In this document: piece after piece, positions 16,034 through 25,131 of the stretch | How the letters are laid out: each line of letters begins with the position of its first letter | How positions within the stretch are numbered: the first letter of the stretch is position 1 | NCBI RefSeq assembly: GCF_000504165.1 | Contig: NZ_KI632505.1 | Span: 682,001 to 746,000 of the forward strand | Source: Bacillus sp. FJAT-14578 | Lineage (GTDB): Bacteria; Bacillota; Bacilli; Bacillales; Bacillaceae_H | DNA length: 64,000 bases | Reading direction: 5' to 3' | The notes under the pieces: model-generated | Told to the model about the DNA's origin: nothing | Database searches by the model: none | What the model saw: only the letters and a program-made list of their open reading frames with translations | Position numbers and translations under genes: made by a program

Positions 16034-16855
16034 TTATTTACTCTCCATGACATTATCATAGTGCTTACACAATTTAATCACCATGGCACCCATGCGCTCA
16101 TTTTCCGGAACGACCAATCGCTCAACGCCTTCTTCCTCCAGAGCTTCCGCGGTCACTTTTCCAACGGCGGCAGCCAACGCTTTTTCCTTAAACGCCTGTA
16201 AGATTTCACTTGCATACCCTTGCTCGCGTGCAAAGTCAAAAAGAGAGCGGACTTGGATTGCTGTCGTAAAACATACAGCATCCACTTCATTGTTGAGCAG
16301 TTCTTGACATAATGTTTCAACTGCCTCTCTTTCCGGAGCGATATGCTGGTAAGGAAGGAGCTGCAACACGGATGCACCGTTATCTTCAAGAAATTTGATC
16401 AAAGTGGGGGCATTCTCCCCATGAAGTTGTACCATCACACGTTTGCCAGAGAAATTCTGGCCATCCAGGGCACGAACGAGTCCTTTCGTCGTTCCGTCCT
16501 CGTCCACCGCGACCGGCTTAATATCGAGCTTTTTTAGGAAGGCGTATGTTTTATATCCCCTTGAAGCGACTTTAGCTTGACGAATCACCTGTAAAAAGGA
16601 TTCCTGGATATCCATTTTTTCTGCTAAATTCAACAGGGTTTCGGTTCCGATTCCTGTCGTGAAAATCGCCCAGTCCGCTCCTTCTTCCACGAACCGCCGT
16701 AAATCCGGCTCTACTTGTTTGTCCGCTAAAAAGACCGTTCCTTGCAGGGAGCGGACAACGGGAATGCCTCCTTGTTTTTCAATCAATATGCTCATTTCAT
16801 CTGTTTTGCGCGAACCGGCAATGACGATTCGCTTTCCCTCTAATGCTTTCCCCAT
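16034..16855 (-). CDS. hemD: Uroporphyrinogen-III synthase family protein
   Basis: A 273-residue two-lobed HemD-fold protein. The N-terminus is KRIVIAGSRKTDEMSILIEKQG; the middle has DWAIFTTGIGTETLL, and the second lobe has VDAVCFTTAIQVRSLFDFA and AAVGKVTAEALEEEGVERLV, the usual HemD landmarks. HemD closes hydroxymethylbilane to uroporphyrinogen III in haem and sirohaem synthesis. No other hem gene is nearby, so this may be an extra stand-alone copy as seen in several bacilli. Sequence conservation in this family is poor, so activity is inferred from fold motifs. Transcribed alone. Confidence 0.82.
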   Translation of the reverse strand: MGKALEGKRIVIAGSRKTDEMSILIEKQGGIPVVRSLQGTVFLADKQVEPDLRRFVEEGADWAIFTTGIGTETLLNLAEKMDIQESFLQVIRQAKVASRGYKTYAFLKKLDIKPVAVDEDGTTKGLVRALDGQNFSGKRVMVQLHGENAPTLIKFLEDNGASVLQLLPYQHIAPEREAVETLCQELLNNEVDAVCFTTAIQVRSLFDFAREQGYASEILQAFKEKALAAAVGKVTAEALEEEGVERLVVPENERMGAMVIKLCKHYDNVMESK

Positions 16856-16979
16856 TGTATTCCCTCTTTCTATTCATAAGATTTATCTCATAATTTTAGC
16901 ACGTAATCATCCCGTTGCGCTCTCAACATTTTAATACTTGTGTGAATAATGGGAAAAATTTTTTATCAGCCGGATGTTG

Positions 16980-17993
16980 TTAACGGTTTCCCTCGACTAA
17001 CATTTCCTCGGCAATGAGCCGATAGGATTGAACTCTATCTTCAAAGCGGTGGGTAATGGTAATGATCATGATTTCATCGGCTTTATATAATGTTTGCAGC
17101 TCCATCAGCTGCTGCTTCACTTCTCTTGGGTTGCCGATGACCATTTTCTGCCGCATCGCTTCGATCATGTCCTTCTCCTCATTATTAAACGGGTAGGTTT
17201 TCGCTTCTTCTATCGAAGGTATCCCTTTCCTTCCATCTCCTTTTTCCTGCTGGATTTTCCATAACAACTGACTTAAGGCGATTTCTTCTGCTTTGTCTGT
17301 CGTGTCAGCACAAATAACGGAAACGGCAACGATCGATTCAGGATGTCGTCGCTTGTCCGTTGCCTCAAAGCCTTGAAGATAGCGATCCATGATATCCGGC
17401 CCTTCTTTATCGCTCATAAAATGCCCGAAAGCATAGGCTGCGCCATTTTCCGCTGCCAGCTTGGCGCTTTTTTCACTCGTTCCGAGAATCCAAGGCTGCG
17501 GCGCGATATCAGGAACAGGTGATGCGGAAATTTTTGCATACGGATGTTCAGAAGGAAAATCGTTATGTAAAAAATGAAGGAGTTCTTTGAACGATTCGGG
17601 CATTTTCCAAACTTGTTCCAAAAAGTTGTCCGAAAGAGCCATCGTTGCTTCCGCCGATCCTCCCGGAGCCCTGCCGATTCCTACATCAATGCGGCCGGGA
17701 AATAAAGTGGCAAGCATATTATACGTCTCAGCAACTTTGTAAGGTTTGTAATGCGGAAGCAAAACGGCACCGGATCCGATGCGGATTTTTTCGGTTTTGG
17801 CGCCGATGTATCCAAGCATCACTTCAGGAGCGGAACAAGCAAGACCTGACAAATCATGATGTTCAGCGATCCAATACCGAGTATATCCGAGCGCTTCTCC
17901 GATTTGCGCCAGCTTCACGGATTCCTGTAATGCCTGCTCGGCCGTTTTCCCAGAAGAAATGGGGGATTGATCTAAAATGCTTATTTTTATCAT
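16980..17993 (-). CDS. Luciferase-like (LLM class) flavin-dependent monooxygenase
   Basis: A 337-residue bacterial-luciferase-fold oxidoreductase of the MsnO8/YceB-YvbT type. ATG 17993 is chosen because AAGGAA lies upstream and the family starts IKISILDQSPISSG exactly there. Typical motifs are YWIAEHHDLSGLACSAPEV, RIGSGAVLLPHYKPYKVAE and LFPGRIDVGIGRAPGG. Members use reduced flavin from a partner reductase to oxidise small substrates; none can be named here. It is monocistronic and no flavin reductase is adjacent. Confidence 0.88.
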   Translation of the reverse strand: MIKISILDQSPISSGKTAEQALQESVKLAQIGEALGYTRYWIAEHHDLSGLACSAPEVMLGYIGAKTEKIRIGSGAVLLPHYKPYKVAETYNMLATLFPGRIDVGIGRAPGGSAEATMALSDNFLEQVWKMPESFKELLHFLHNDFPSEHPYAKISASPVPDIAPQPWILGTSEKSAKLAAENGAAYAFGHFMSDKEGPDIMDRYLQGFEATDKRRHPESIVAVSVICADTTDKAEEIALSQLLWKIQQEKGDGRKGIPSIEEAKTYPFNNEEKDMIEAMRQKMVIGNPREVKQQLMELQTLYKADEIMIITITHRFEDRVQSYRLIAEEMLVEGNR

Positions 17994-18213
17994 GTTATTC
18001 CTTCTTTCTGATTGGCTGTATATGCCCTCTTTTCTTCTTTCATCATATAATAGTTCCACATCAATGAAAAAGGTTCTGCCTTTAAATGCGATTCAGCTTG
18101 TCCCCTAAAGTCATAATGGCTATCCTTTGTTATATGATGATCTGTATCCTCATTCTCAAACATTAAAAGAAGAGAATTGAATAAAAACAGAAACGAAGCA
18201 AATACTCTTATTA

Positions 18214-18297
18214 GGGCTTGTAGCTCAATGGCAGAGCGGCCAGTCGTATCATCTTATACAGCTGTGCAGTTTGCAGGTTCAAATCCTGCCAGGCCCT
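18214..18297 (+). tRNA. tRNA-like gene with an aberrant, enlarged anticodon arm
   Basis: The 7-bp acceptor GGGCTTG/CAGGCCC pairs fully (one G-U). The D arm is GCTC-AATGGCA-GAGC and the T arm GCAGG-TTCAAAT-CCTGC, both ideal. Between the D and T arms lie 35 nt instead of about 22. No standard 5-bp/7-nt anticodon arm forms. The best fold is a hairpin over 18254-18277 made of CAGT and GTAT paired to ATAC and GCTG with one internal mismatch and a 6-nt CATCTT loop. CCA is not encoded. A T-run and a TTTTTCAAC/GTTGAAAAA hairpin follow. It may be a tRNA pseudogene, a tRNA-like regulatory RNA or a non-canonical tRNA; no amino acid is assigned. Confidence 0.5.
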
Positions 18298-18504
18298 TTT
18301 TCAACATAGCGATCATATGCAAAAAGTTGAAAAATCCAACCTCTTTATAAGATTGGATTCCCCCCTTTCATTGCCCTCTTCCAGCTATTAACGACTATTT
18401 TGGTCATAAGGGAAAATTTAAAGTGCCCCGGATTGCTAACATCAAATCCGGTTTTTTTTTGACTGTTCAGTCCGTTTATAAGGTACCATTCAAATCATAT
18501 TATC

Positions 18505-19212
18505 CTATTCGATATCCACCGGAGAAGATAATCGGTCTTCATATCGATCTACAAACAATTGTCCGTTTGTATTAATGACAGCATAAAAGACTTCATGCAT
18601 CATTAATTTTCTTTTGTTCAATTCCTGGTGAATCCACTCTTCATTATAGTCAGGTGTTAAATTTTTTTCGATTAATTTTCCATCCATGATTAGTTCAATA
18701 GGTAAATGCAGCGGCTGTCTATTTGTTTTTAACACGTCTTTCTTTGTGACATTCTGATATTGCTCCCTTTTTAAAACGGACAATTTACCGCTCGATTCCA
18801 CTAAAGCGAATTCCACTTCTTCTACATTAAAGATTCCCAACTCTCTCAAATCCTGATTCAAATCATCAAGACTATACTTTAGTTTGCGCATATTGGCTTC
18901 CAATATATGCCCTTTATCAATCACTACAGTCGGCCGGCCTGACAGCCATTCACGAAGCAATCTACTTTTAAGAGAAACGATGGAGATTAAATAATAAACC
19001 ATAATAAGTACGAGGAAGGAAAAAAGCATAGGAATAAACCGGATTTTTACATTAAACCCCATATTGGCTATAAGTGAACCTAACGTGATGGACAAAGCGA
19101 GATTAAAATGATTTTTATGTGAATTCATTTGTTTTCCGATTAAGAATGTCGTAAGCATTAATAAAATGAACGAAATAACGGTTCGTACCGATGCATTGAT
19201 AACCTCTTCCAT
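18505..19212 (-). CDS. DUF421/YetF-family membrane protein
   Basis: A 235-residue protein with three N-terminal membrane helices (residues ~8-80) followed by a cytosolic domain of the YetF/DUF421 type: LREWLSGRPTVVIDKGHI, LKYSLDDLNQDLRELGIFNVEEVEFALVE and GKLSVLKREQYQNVTKKD are family landmarks. Bacillus has several paralogues (YetF, YdfR, YrbG and others), some expressed in sporulation; the molecular function is not established. It is transcribed alone, towards the tRNA-like gene. Confidence 0.88.
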   Translation of the reverse strand: MEEVINASVRTVISFILLMLTTFLIGKQMNSHKNHFNLALSITLGSLIANMGFNVKIRFIPMLFSFLVLIMVYYLISIVSLKSRLLREWLSGRPTVVIDKGHILEANMRKLKYSLDDLNQDLRELGIFNVEEVEFALVESSGKLSVLKREQYQNVTKKDVLKTNRQPLHLPIELIMDGKLIEKNLTPDYNEEWIHQELNKRKLMMHEVFYAVINTNGQLFVDRYEDRLSSPVDIE

Positions 19213-19545
19213 TTCCTTTGACCATCCTCACCACTTTGGTATTATAACATATTGATAATTTTTCCAAATAAATGACTTCTATGCGAAAATACGATGGTAA
19301 AAAACGATGGTAGATAAAGTTCGGAGAAGTCCGATCGGCTTCACTTCCCTTGCCTTCTTGGTGTGAAGCTATACGACCCCTCTTGCACGCCTGTAGGGTG
19401 TTTAACAAAAAAGCTGGGCAATGGCAAATAGAACCGTCAGGGTATTTTCACTCATTTTTTTTCGACTCGGGACATTCACCTAAGAAAATAAATGGGTAAA
19501 TGCATATGCTTTATGGAATGAAAAATGAAATGGAGGCTCATCTTG
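19213..19545. other. Intergenic region between divergent genes
   Basis: About 330 bp holding the promoters of the YetF-type gene and the repetitive-protein gene. A minus-strand frame across 19115-19408 overlaps the YetF start without a ribosome binding site and is not called. I see no repeat or RNA structure that I can defend. Confidence 0.5.
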
Positions 19546-19884
19546 ATGAATGCAGAATTACAATCTTTACCAGAGGTATATTCTCCGGTAGACCAAGTAA
19601 GTGATTCAGATACAAGAATTAGAATTGGCGGATTTGGCGGATTTGGCAGACCATTTGGCGGATTTGGCGGATTTGGCCGACCATTCGGTGGATTTGGCTT
19701 TGGCCGGCCGTTTTTCGGCAGGCCGTTCTTTGGCGCGCCTTTCCTGGGCGGATTGGCAGGCGGATTGTTAGCTAGTACTCTATTTGCTCCATATGCATAT
19801 GGTTATCCATACCCTTACCCATATCCTTATCCTTATCCTTACCCATATCCGTATTATCCTTACTACGGGGGTTATTATTATTAA
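19546..19884 (+). CDS. Low-complexity Gly-Phe-Arg / Tyr-Pro repeat protein
   Basis: A 112-residue protein from ATG 19546 (GGAGG 9 nt upstream). After ~30 ordinary residues it becomes tandem GGFGGFGRPF units, then FGRPFFGRPFFGAPFL, a short hydrophobic GGLAGGLLASTLF segment, and a C-terminus of about nine YP dipeptides ending YYGGYYY. Tyrosine-, glycine- and proline-rich tails like this occur in spore coat, exosporium and other self-assembling surface proteins of bacilli, where Tyr can be cross-linked. No signal peptide is seen, which would suit a coat protein deposited from the mother cell. Function is inferred from composition only. A strong terminator follows. Confidence 0.72.
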   Translation: MNAELQSLPEVYSPVDQVSDSDTRIRIGGFGGFGRPFGGFGGFGRPFGGFGFGRPFFGRPFFGAPFLGGLAGGLLASTLFAPYAYGYPYPYPYPYPYPYPYPYYPYYGGYYY

Positions 19885-19901
19885 CCGCCCATCATTCTAT
19901 T

Positions 19902-19928
19902 GGCTCTGCATATAGGCAGAGCTTTTTT
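19902..19928 (+). terminator. Intrinsic terminator of the repeat-protein gene
   Basis: GCTCTGC and GCAGAGC form a 7-bp stem with a short loop, followed by TTTTTT. Confidence 0.85.
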
Positions 19929-20101
19929 AAATAGATCATTACCTAGGTCTTTACATCTATCTGTCGACACAAAAAATGTAATATTTACAATAATTAGATA
20001 TTTTAGATTAATTTGACTATTTATACGATAAAATGTAAAATTTATGTAGACATCATATGGGGGCGCTTTCAAAAATTGTGTTAGGAAAAGGGGGAAGTAA
20101 C

Positions 20102-21358
20102 ATGAAAGGAAGTAAAAACAGGTGGTTCATTGCTTTATCCGCTATCGCTATTCATCTTTCAATCGGTGGTGCTTACGCTTACAGTGTGTACAAGAAGCCT
20201 TTGGTTGAATCAGCGGGCTGGTCTTTAACAGATGTTACGTTGGCATTTACCATTATGATGGCGCTTGCAGGATCTTCTGCCGCTATTTTTGGAAAATTTG
20301 TTGAAAGAAACGGTCCGAGAAAATCAGCCATTGTTGCGGCCGTATTATTCGGTTTGGGACAAGCTGGTTCCGGATTGTCGGTTGCCATGGACTCAGTGGT
20401 GATGTTTTGGCTTACATATGGATTGCTTAGCGGACTTGGATTGGGGATCGGCTACATCTCACCAGTCTCTACACTCGTTAAATGGTTCCCCGACCGCCGC
20501 GGTTTGGCAACGGGGATGGCTGTACTAGGTTTTGGTTCGGGGGCCCTCATTACAGCACCCGTCGCAGCAGCTCTTATGGAAGCCATCAACATTCCGATGA
20601 CATTCTACATTTTAGGTGCATGTTATTTTCTTCTTATGATACTTGGCGCTTCCTATATCGCACCCCCTAAAGAAGGCTGGATGCCGGATAACATGAAAAA
20701 AGATATTGCAACCGGCAAAAAGGAACTGAAAGAAGACTTGGCACAGTTGACTGCAAGAGAAGCAGTAAGAACGAAGCATTTCTGGATGCTCTGGACGATG
20801 ATGCTTATTAACACAAGTGCGGGAATCATGATGATTTCTGTCGCTTCTCCTATGGCTCAAGAAGTAGTGGGATTATCAGCCGCTGCAGCAGCTACGATGG
20901 TAGGAATCATGGGCATCTTTAACGGTGGCGGCCGACTTGGCTGGGCAGCAGCCTCTGACTATATTGGCCGCCCTGCTGTCTTCATGATTTTCTTTATCAT
21001 CCAAATAGCAGCGTTCTTCTTACTTCCTAGTGTGACAAATGCATTATTGTTCCAAGTACTTATTTTACTCGTAGTTAGTTGTTATGGAGGCGGATTCTCT
21101 AACCTTCCGGCGTTTATTGGAGATTTGTTCGGAACAAAACAACTTGGTGCCATCCACGGGTATCTGTTGACGACCTGGTCTCTAGGCGGGGTTTTTGGAC
21201 CGATGCTGGTAACTCAAATCAAAGAAAGCACAGGCAGTTATATTCCGGTCTTCTATGTTTTCAATGGATTAATTCTTTTTGCTTTCTTCATTTCCATCTT
21301 GCTTCGTCTAGATATCAAAAAAGCGAAACGAAAACTGCAGCAACAAGGTGTGGCTTAA
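20102..21358 (+). CDS. OFA-family MFS transporter (oxalate/formate antiporter type)
   Basis: A 418-residue, twelve-helix major facilitator. ATG 20102 is used because AAAGGGGGAAG lies upstream and the protein then begins MKGSKNRWFIALSAIAIHLS, as expected for OFA members; the frame extends to 20057. Landmarks are GGAYAYSVYKKPL in helix 1, SPVSTLVKWFPDRRGLATGMA between helices 4 and 5, and GGGRLGWAAASDYIGRP after helix 8. OFA transporters exchange or import small monocarboxylates and dicarboxylates such as oxalate, formate or pyruvate; the substrate here is unknown. Monocistronic, followed by a partial dispersed repeat. Confidence 0.87.
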   Translation: MKGSKNRWFIALSAIAIHLSIGGAYAYSVYKKPLVESAGWSLTDVTLAFTIMMALAGSSAAIFGKFVERNGPRKSAIVAAVLFGLGQAGSGLSVAMDSVVMFWLTYGLLSGLGLGIGYISPVSTLVKWFPDRRGLATGMAVLGFGSGALITAPVAAALMEAINIPMTFYILGACYFLLMILGASYIAPPKEGWMPDNMKKDIATGKKELKEDLAQLTAREAVRTKHFWMLWTMMLINTSAGIMMISVASPMAQEVVGLSAAAAATMVGIMGIFNGGGRLGWAAASDYIGRPAVFMIFFIIQIAAFFLLPSVTNALLFQVLILLVVSCYGGGFSNLPAFIGDLFGTKQLGAIHGYLLTTWSLGGVFGPMLVTQIKESTGSYIPVFYVFNGLILFAFFISILLRLDIKKAKRKLQQQGVA

Positions 21359-21399
21359 TAAAAATAGCAAATTATCAACCTTACTTAGGAGATTAAGGG

Positions 21400-21431
21400 A
21401 TAAAGGAAACTTCCATCAGTGGGGTTTTATG
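21400..21431 (+). repeat. Dispersed palindromic repeat, copy C (truncated)
   Basis: ATAAAGGAAACTTCCATCAG followed by GTGGGGTTTTA is present, but the right hairpin and the GCGGGATAAA end are missing, so this is a degraded copy just after the OFA gene. Confidence 0.7.
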
Positions 21432-21489
21432 CAATCTCATATCCAATTAATTGGCCCAATACAAAAAGGCGCCTTCTTACTTAAGAAGC

Positions 21490-21508
21490 GCGCCCGATTG
21501 TTGAAGAT
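21490..21508. repeat. Short shared motif, copy 1
   Basis: GCGCCCGATTGTTGAAGAT here matches GCGCCCGTTTGTTGAAGAT at 25609-25627 at 18 of 19 positions. A CTTCTTA/TAAGAAG hairpin flanks this copy on the left. Confidence 0.55.
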
Positions 21509-21602
21509 CAAATGTCGTGTTGAAGCTGTCTCTCACTTATTGAACTTTAGCACTCATTTAATAAGCTAATTACTCACAATAATTGAGTAGAGTAGAAATA
21601 AA

Positions 21603-22862
21603 TTATATCCTCTGTTTAACATTTTTGATTACTACTTTACTATGGGGAATACTTGGCATGCTAACCATACTGAAACTTAAATCCTGGTCAGGAACTTCAT
21701 AATCCATTCGATTCGCTAGATAATCGAGACTCACTTTCATGACTTCAATGGTGACCCACTCTCCAGCACAGCGATGTCCCATAAAGTAATCACCACCACC
21801 CTGCGGAATGAAGCTAAAAGGGCTTCCTTTCCATTTTGCAAACCGTTCAGGAATGAACAAATCAGGTGTTTTCCAAATTTCAGGGTCGTGATTTGTGCCA
21901 TAAAGATCCAGCAAGGTTAACGTGTCTTCTTCAAATTTATAGCCTTTCCAGGTGAAATCTTTTTTTACAAGCGCCACGACAAACGGAAAAAATGGATAAA
22001 AACGGCGAACTTCTTGTACAAACATCAGAGCATACTTTTCATCGCCAGATTTAAGTTTCTCTCTTTCTTCCGGATAATGGTGCACTGCCAGCGCAATGAA
22101 ATTGATGAATATAGCAATCGCCACAATCGGTCTCAAAATATTGATCACTTCTACAGCGGCGGTCTCGGTATCCAGAAGATTCCCTTCCAAATCGCGATAC
22201 CAGACAAATCTATGTAATATGGTTTTTTCAGGGAGATTCACTTTTCCATCACGAACCCTTTCAATGAGTTCTTCGATCCATATTTCTTCGTAATTCCGTG
22301 CATGTCTCCCTAGCCAATGATTTAGGCCAACTGCAGCAGCCGACTCGAACATTGCCCCCAAATTTTTTGTCAACCTCTTAACTTCATTTTCTTGTACCGG
22401 CACACCTACCCATTGGCAGGCTGCCCTGCACATAATTTCCTTCGCTTCTTCATAAAGAATAACCTTATCCATCTGTTCCCATTTATTCACTGCTATCTCC
22501 CACTGTTTTTTTGTAATGTCGGTTAGTTTTTTAAGTTCATCGGGAGACATAATCGACATGAACATTTCCTTGCGATGTTTATGGGTCTGTCCATCTAACG
22601 CCTGAACCCCATTCTTACCAAACAATGTTTGCACAACCCGGTTTGGTGCTGCACTTTTCCTTTTGAATTTCTCAGTGTCATAAAAAACTTCCGCAGCTTC
22701 CTTTCCTCCCATGCAGATTGCTTTCTTTCCAAGCAAACGGGTCTCGAAAATATCAGAATTAAAACTGTGACGTCTGTTCAAAATGTACTTGTATCCTTCT
22801 TCCATAAGATTTAAGGTAGAATCTGTTCCTTCTTCCCGGGGCATTTGATTTGTATTTGACAT
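21603..22862 (-). CDS. Fatty-acid peroxygenase, cytochrome P450 CYP152 family
   Basis: A 419-residue P450 close in length to B. subtilis BS-beta (CYP152A1). ATG 22862 is chosen because GGAGAT lies 8 nt upstream; an earlier ATG overlaps that site. The haem thiolate is Cys365 in GHRCAGEW, preceded by FSFIPQGGGDYFM. The I-helix carries the Arg-Pro pair in INILRPIVAIA in place of the usual acid-Thr pair, the hallmark of H2O2-using CYP152 enzymes in which the substrate carboxylate completes the active site. It should hydroxylate or decarboxylate long-chain fatty acids with peroxide, without a redox partner. Divergent from an ABC exporter operon. Confidence 0.9.
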   Translation of the reverse strand: MSNTNQMPREEGTDSTLNLMEEGYKYILNRRHSFNSDIFETRLLGKKAICMGGKEAAEVFYDTEKFKRKSAAPNRVVQTLFGKNGVQALDGQTHKHRKEMFMSIMSPDELKKLTDITKKQWEIAVNKWEQMDKVILYEEAKEIMCRAACQWVGVPVQENEVKRLTKNLGAMFESAAAVGLNHWLGRHARNYEEIWIEELIERVRDGKVNLPEKTILHRFVWYRDLEGNLLDTETAAVEVINILRPIVAIAIFINFIALAVHHYPEEREKLKSGDEKYALMFVQEVRRFYPFFPFVVALVKKDFTWKGYKFEEDTLTLLDLYGTNHDPEIWKTPDLFIPERFAKWKGSPFSFIPQGGGDYFMGHRCAGEWVTIEVMKVSLDYLANRMDYEVPDQDLSFSMVSMPSIPHSKVVIKNVKQRI

Positions 22863-22984
22863 ATAATCCATCTCCATTTTTCATAGTAATAGCCTTATTC
22901 TTTGTAAATTTTCCCCTGTTTAATCTCAAAAAACTTGGACCTCTAAACAGATTTCAATCTAAAAATAGAATATTAGCCTTATTC

Positions 22985-23014
22985 ATTCATTTTATAAAAC
23001 GAATGTTCTATAAT
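22985..23014. promoter_or_regulatory. Palindrome and -10 box between CYP152 and the ABC operon
   Basis: ATTCATTTTATAAAACGAAT (22985-23004) is a 20-bp palindrome with a single mismatched pair, of the kind bound by TetR-type repressors. A TATAAT at 23009-23014 follows and would serve the plus-strand ABC operon. Its place between divergent genes allows it to control both. Confidence 0.45.
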
Positions 23015-23053
23015 TGAATTAATAAGTAGAGACAAAAATATGGAGTGTGAGCG

Positions 23054-23983
23054 ATGAATTCTCCTGAAGAAATCATTAAAGTCCAGAATTTAGTGAAAAA
23101 ATATGGTGATTTTACAGCGGTAAAAGGGATAGAATTTGAAGTACAAAGAGGAGAAGTGTTTGGTCTTCTTGGTCCGAATGGAGCGGGAAAAACCACAACT
23201 TTAGAAATGTTAGTGGGCTTGAGAAAACCAGATGAAGGAACGGCGGTCGTTGGAGGATTTGATATAATACAAGAATTGAAAAAGGTAAAAGAAGTAATAG
23301 GTGTACAGCTTCAATCGACGACGCTTTTTGAACTGCTTACTGTAGAAGAAATATTACACCTATACGCCAGTTTTTATCATAAACATGTGTCTATTCCAGA
23401 ATTAATAGAAGATATGCTTTTAAGCGACAAAACTAAAAGTCGAATCAAAAGTTTATCAGGCGGCCAAAAGCAGCGGTTAGCCATAGCCTTAGCGCTTGTC
23501 CATGATCCATGGATCATTTTCTTGGATGAGCCGACGACAGGTCTTGATCCTCAAGCTAGAAGAACTCTTTGGGATATTATTCTTCGTTTAAAGGAAAAGG
23601 GAAAAACGATTGTTTTAACGACTCATTATATGGATGAAGCGCATGTATTATGTGATCGTATTGCCATTATGGACCAAGGAAAGCTCATAGCATTAGATAC
23701 ACCCTCTCTTCTTGTGAAAAACCTTCAGTCAGATAGTGCGGTAGAGTTTCGTTTTCTAGGTCAAGCTCATGAAGTGGAATTACATGCTATTCATGGGGTT
23801 AAACAAGTAGGTAATCAAAATGATACGTATGTTCTGTATACAGATGATTTACAATCGACGTTAATGAGCTTAATCCAAACGGCTTCGGAAAAACAACTGA
23901 AATTATCCGATTTGCAAACACGAACAGCTACTTTAGAAGATGTGTTTATACATATGACTGGAAGGGGATTACGAGAAGGATGA
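23054..23983 (+). CDS. ABC transporter ATP-binding protein
   Basis: A 309-residue cytosolic ATPase: Walker A GPNGAGKTT, Q-loop around GVQLQSTTLFELLT, signature LSGGQKQRLAIALAL, Walker B IIFLDEPTTGLDPQARR, and switch His in VLTTHYMDEAH. The ~75-residue C-terminal extension ending ATLEDVFIHMTGRGLR is typical of drug/antibiotic exporters of the CcmA/NatA-DrrA group. It overlaps the permease gene by 4 bp (ATGA), so the two are co-translated. Likely exports a hydrophobic or toxic compound; no substrate evidence. Confidence 0.92.
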   Translation: MNSPEEIIKVQNLVKKYGDFTAVKGIEFEVQRGEVFGLLGPNGAGKTTTLEMLVGLRKPDEGTAVVGGFDIIQELKKVKEVIGVQLQSTTLFELLTVEEILHLYASFYHKHVSIPELIEDMLLSDKTKSRIKSLSGGQKQRLAIALALVHDPWIIFLDEPTTGLDPQARRTLWDIILRLKEKGKTIVLTTHYMDEAHVLCDRIAIMDQGKLIALDTPSLLVKNLQSDSAVEFRFLGQAHEVELHAIHGVKQVGNQNDTYVLYTDDLQSTLMSLIQTASEKQLKLSDLQTRTATLEDVFIHMTGRGLREG

Positions 23984-25080
23984 AAGCATATTGGCAATTA
24001 ACATTAACACAATTACGTATTTTCCTTCGTAATCGCCAAGTTTTATTTTGGACATTGGCCTTCCCAATTTTTCTCATGGTCATGCTAGGATCATTTTTAG
24101 GGAATGGAAATGGGATGTCTGTATCGATTGGTGTGGTCGATCAAGACAACTCCTCTCAATCTAAGAAATTAATGGAAATATTAATGAAAAACGAAGCGAT
24201 TCAGTTGCAAAAAGAAAAAAATAAAGATGAGGCATTAAAGTTGTTAAAAAAAGGGGATTCACATGTAGTTGTCATTATTCCGAAAGGATACGAATCCCAT
24301 TTTAGCAGCCCACCAACAAACTTGAAACCATTCACTCTTCCTGTTTATTATAATGAAACCAATTTTACCGTTTCTCAAGTGGGGATTCAGTTAGTCAATG
24401 GTGCGGTAGATGCCATTAGTAAAAAGATGGTAGAGTATGTTCCGATTGTTGTGACAGAAACGCAGGGAATAGAAGCGTTAAACTTAAAGTATATTGATTT
24501 CTTAGTACCTGGCATTGTCGCGATGATGATAATGAGTAATAACATGAATGGCGTTGCAGGACAAATTGCGGCATGGAGAGAAAGAGGAATTTTAAGAAGA
24601 ATGCAAGGTACCACTTTAAAAGCATCGACGTTTATTGCAGCTCAAATTACCGCACGACTTTTCTTAAATGGGATGCAAGCACTCATTGTTCTAGGTGTTG
24701 CACATTTGATTTTTGGTGTTGAAGTACGTGGATCATGGTTCACGTTAATTAGTTTTGTCATTTTAGGAACACTAGCATTTATGGCAATAGGTTTTATTAT
24801 TGCTGGAATAGCGAAAACTCCAGAAAGTGCCGCACCAATTGCTGGTTTTCTATCATTCCCGATGCTATTTTTAGGAGGAGTCTTTTTCCCAATTAAAGAT
24901 ATGCCAGAATTTCTTCAGCCGTTTGTTCAAGTTTTACCGATCGCCCATTTAAGTCATGCCCTACGAGAAACGATGAATGTCGGAGCTTCGTTTATGAGCT
25001 TAGGGACAGAGGCCCTCATACTAGGATGTTGGCTCATCGGTGCATTTATTGTTGCCAGCTATACGTTTAAATGGGAATAA
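23980..25080 (+). CDS. ABC-2 type transporter permease
   Basis: A 366-residue permease of the ABC-2 (YhgE/DrrB-like) class: one N-terminal helix, a ~150-residue extracytoplasmic domain (SIGVVDQDNSSQSKKLMEIL, VVVIIPKGYESHF), then five helices with the conserved block IAAWRERGILRRMQGTTLKA and the C-terminal FPMLFLGGVFFPIKDMPEF. Starts inside the end of the ATPase gene. With two copies of each subunit it forms the complete exporter. Confidence 0.9.
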   Translation: MKAYWQLTLTQLRIFLRNRQVLFWTLAFPIFLMVMLGSFLGNGNGMSVSIGVVDQDNSSQSKKLMEILMKNEAIQLQKEKNKDEALKLLKKGDSHVVVIIPKGYESHFSSPPTNLKPFTLPVYYNETNFTVSQVGIQLVNGAVDAISKKMVEYVPIVVTETQGIEALNLKYIDFLVPGIVAMMIMSNNMNGVAGQIAAWRERGILRRMQGTTLKASTFIAAQITARLFLNGMQALIVLGVAHLIFGVEVRGSWFTLISFVILGTLAFMAIGFIIAGIAKTPESAAPIAGFLSFPMLFLGGVFFPIKDMPEFLQPFVQVLPIAHLSHALRETMNVGASFMSLGTEALILGCWLIGAFIVASYTFKWE

Positions 25081-25131
25081 GCGAAGGTTCTACTAAATAA
25101 ATATTAAAAATGGGACATAAAGGAGGAACAG

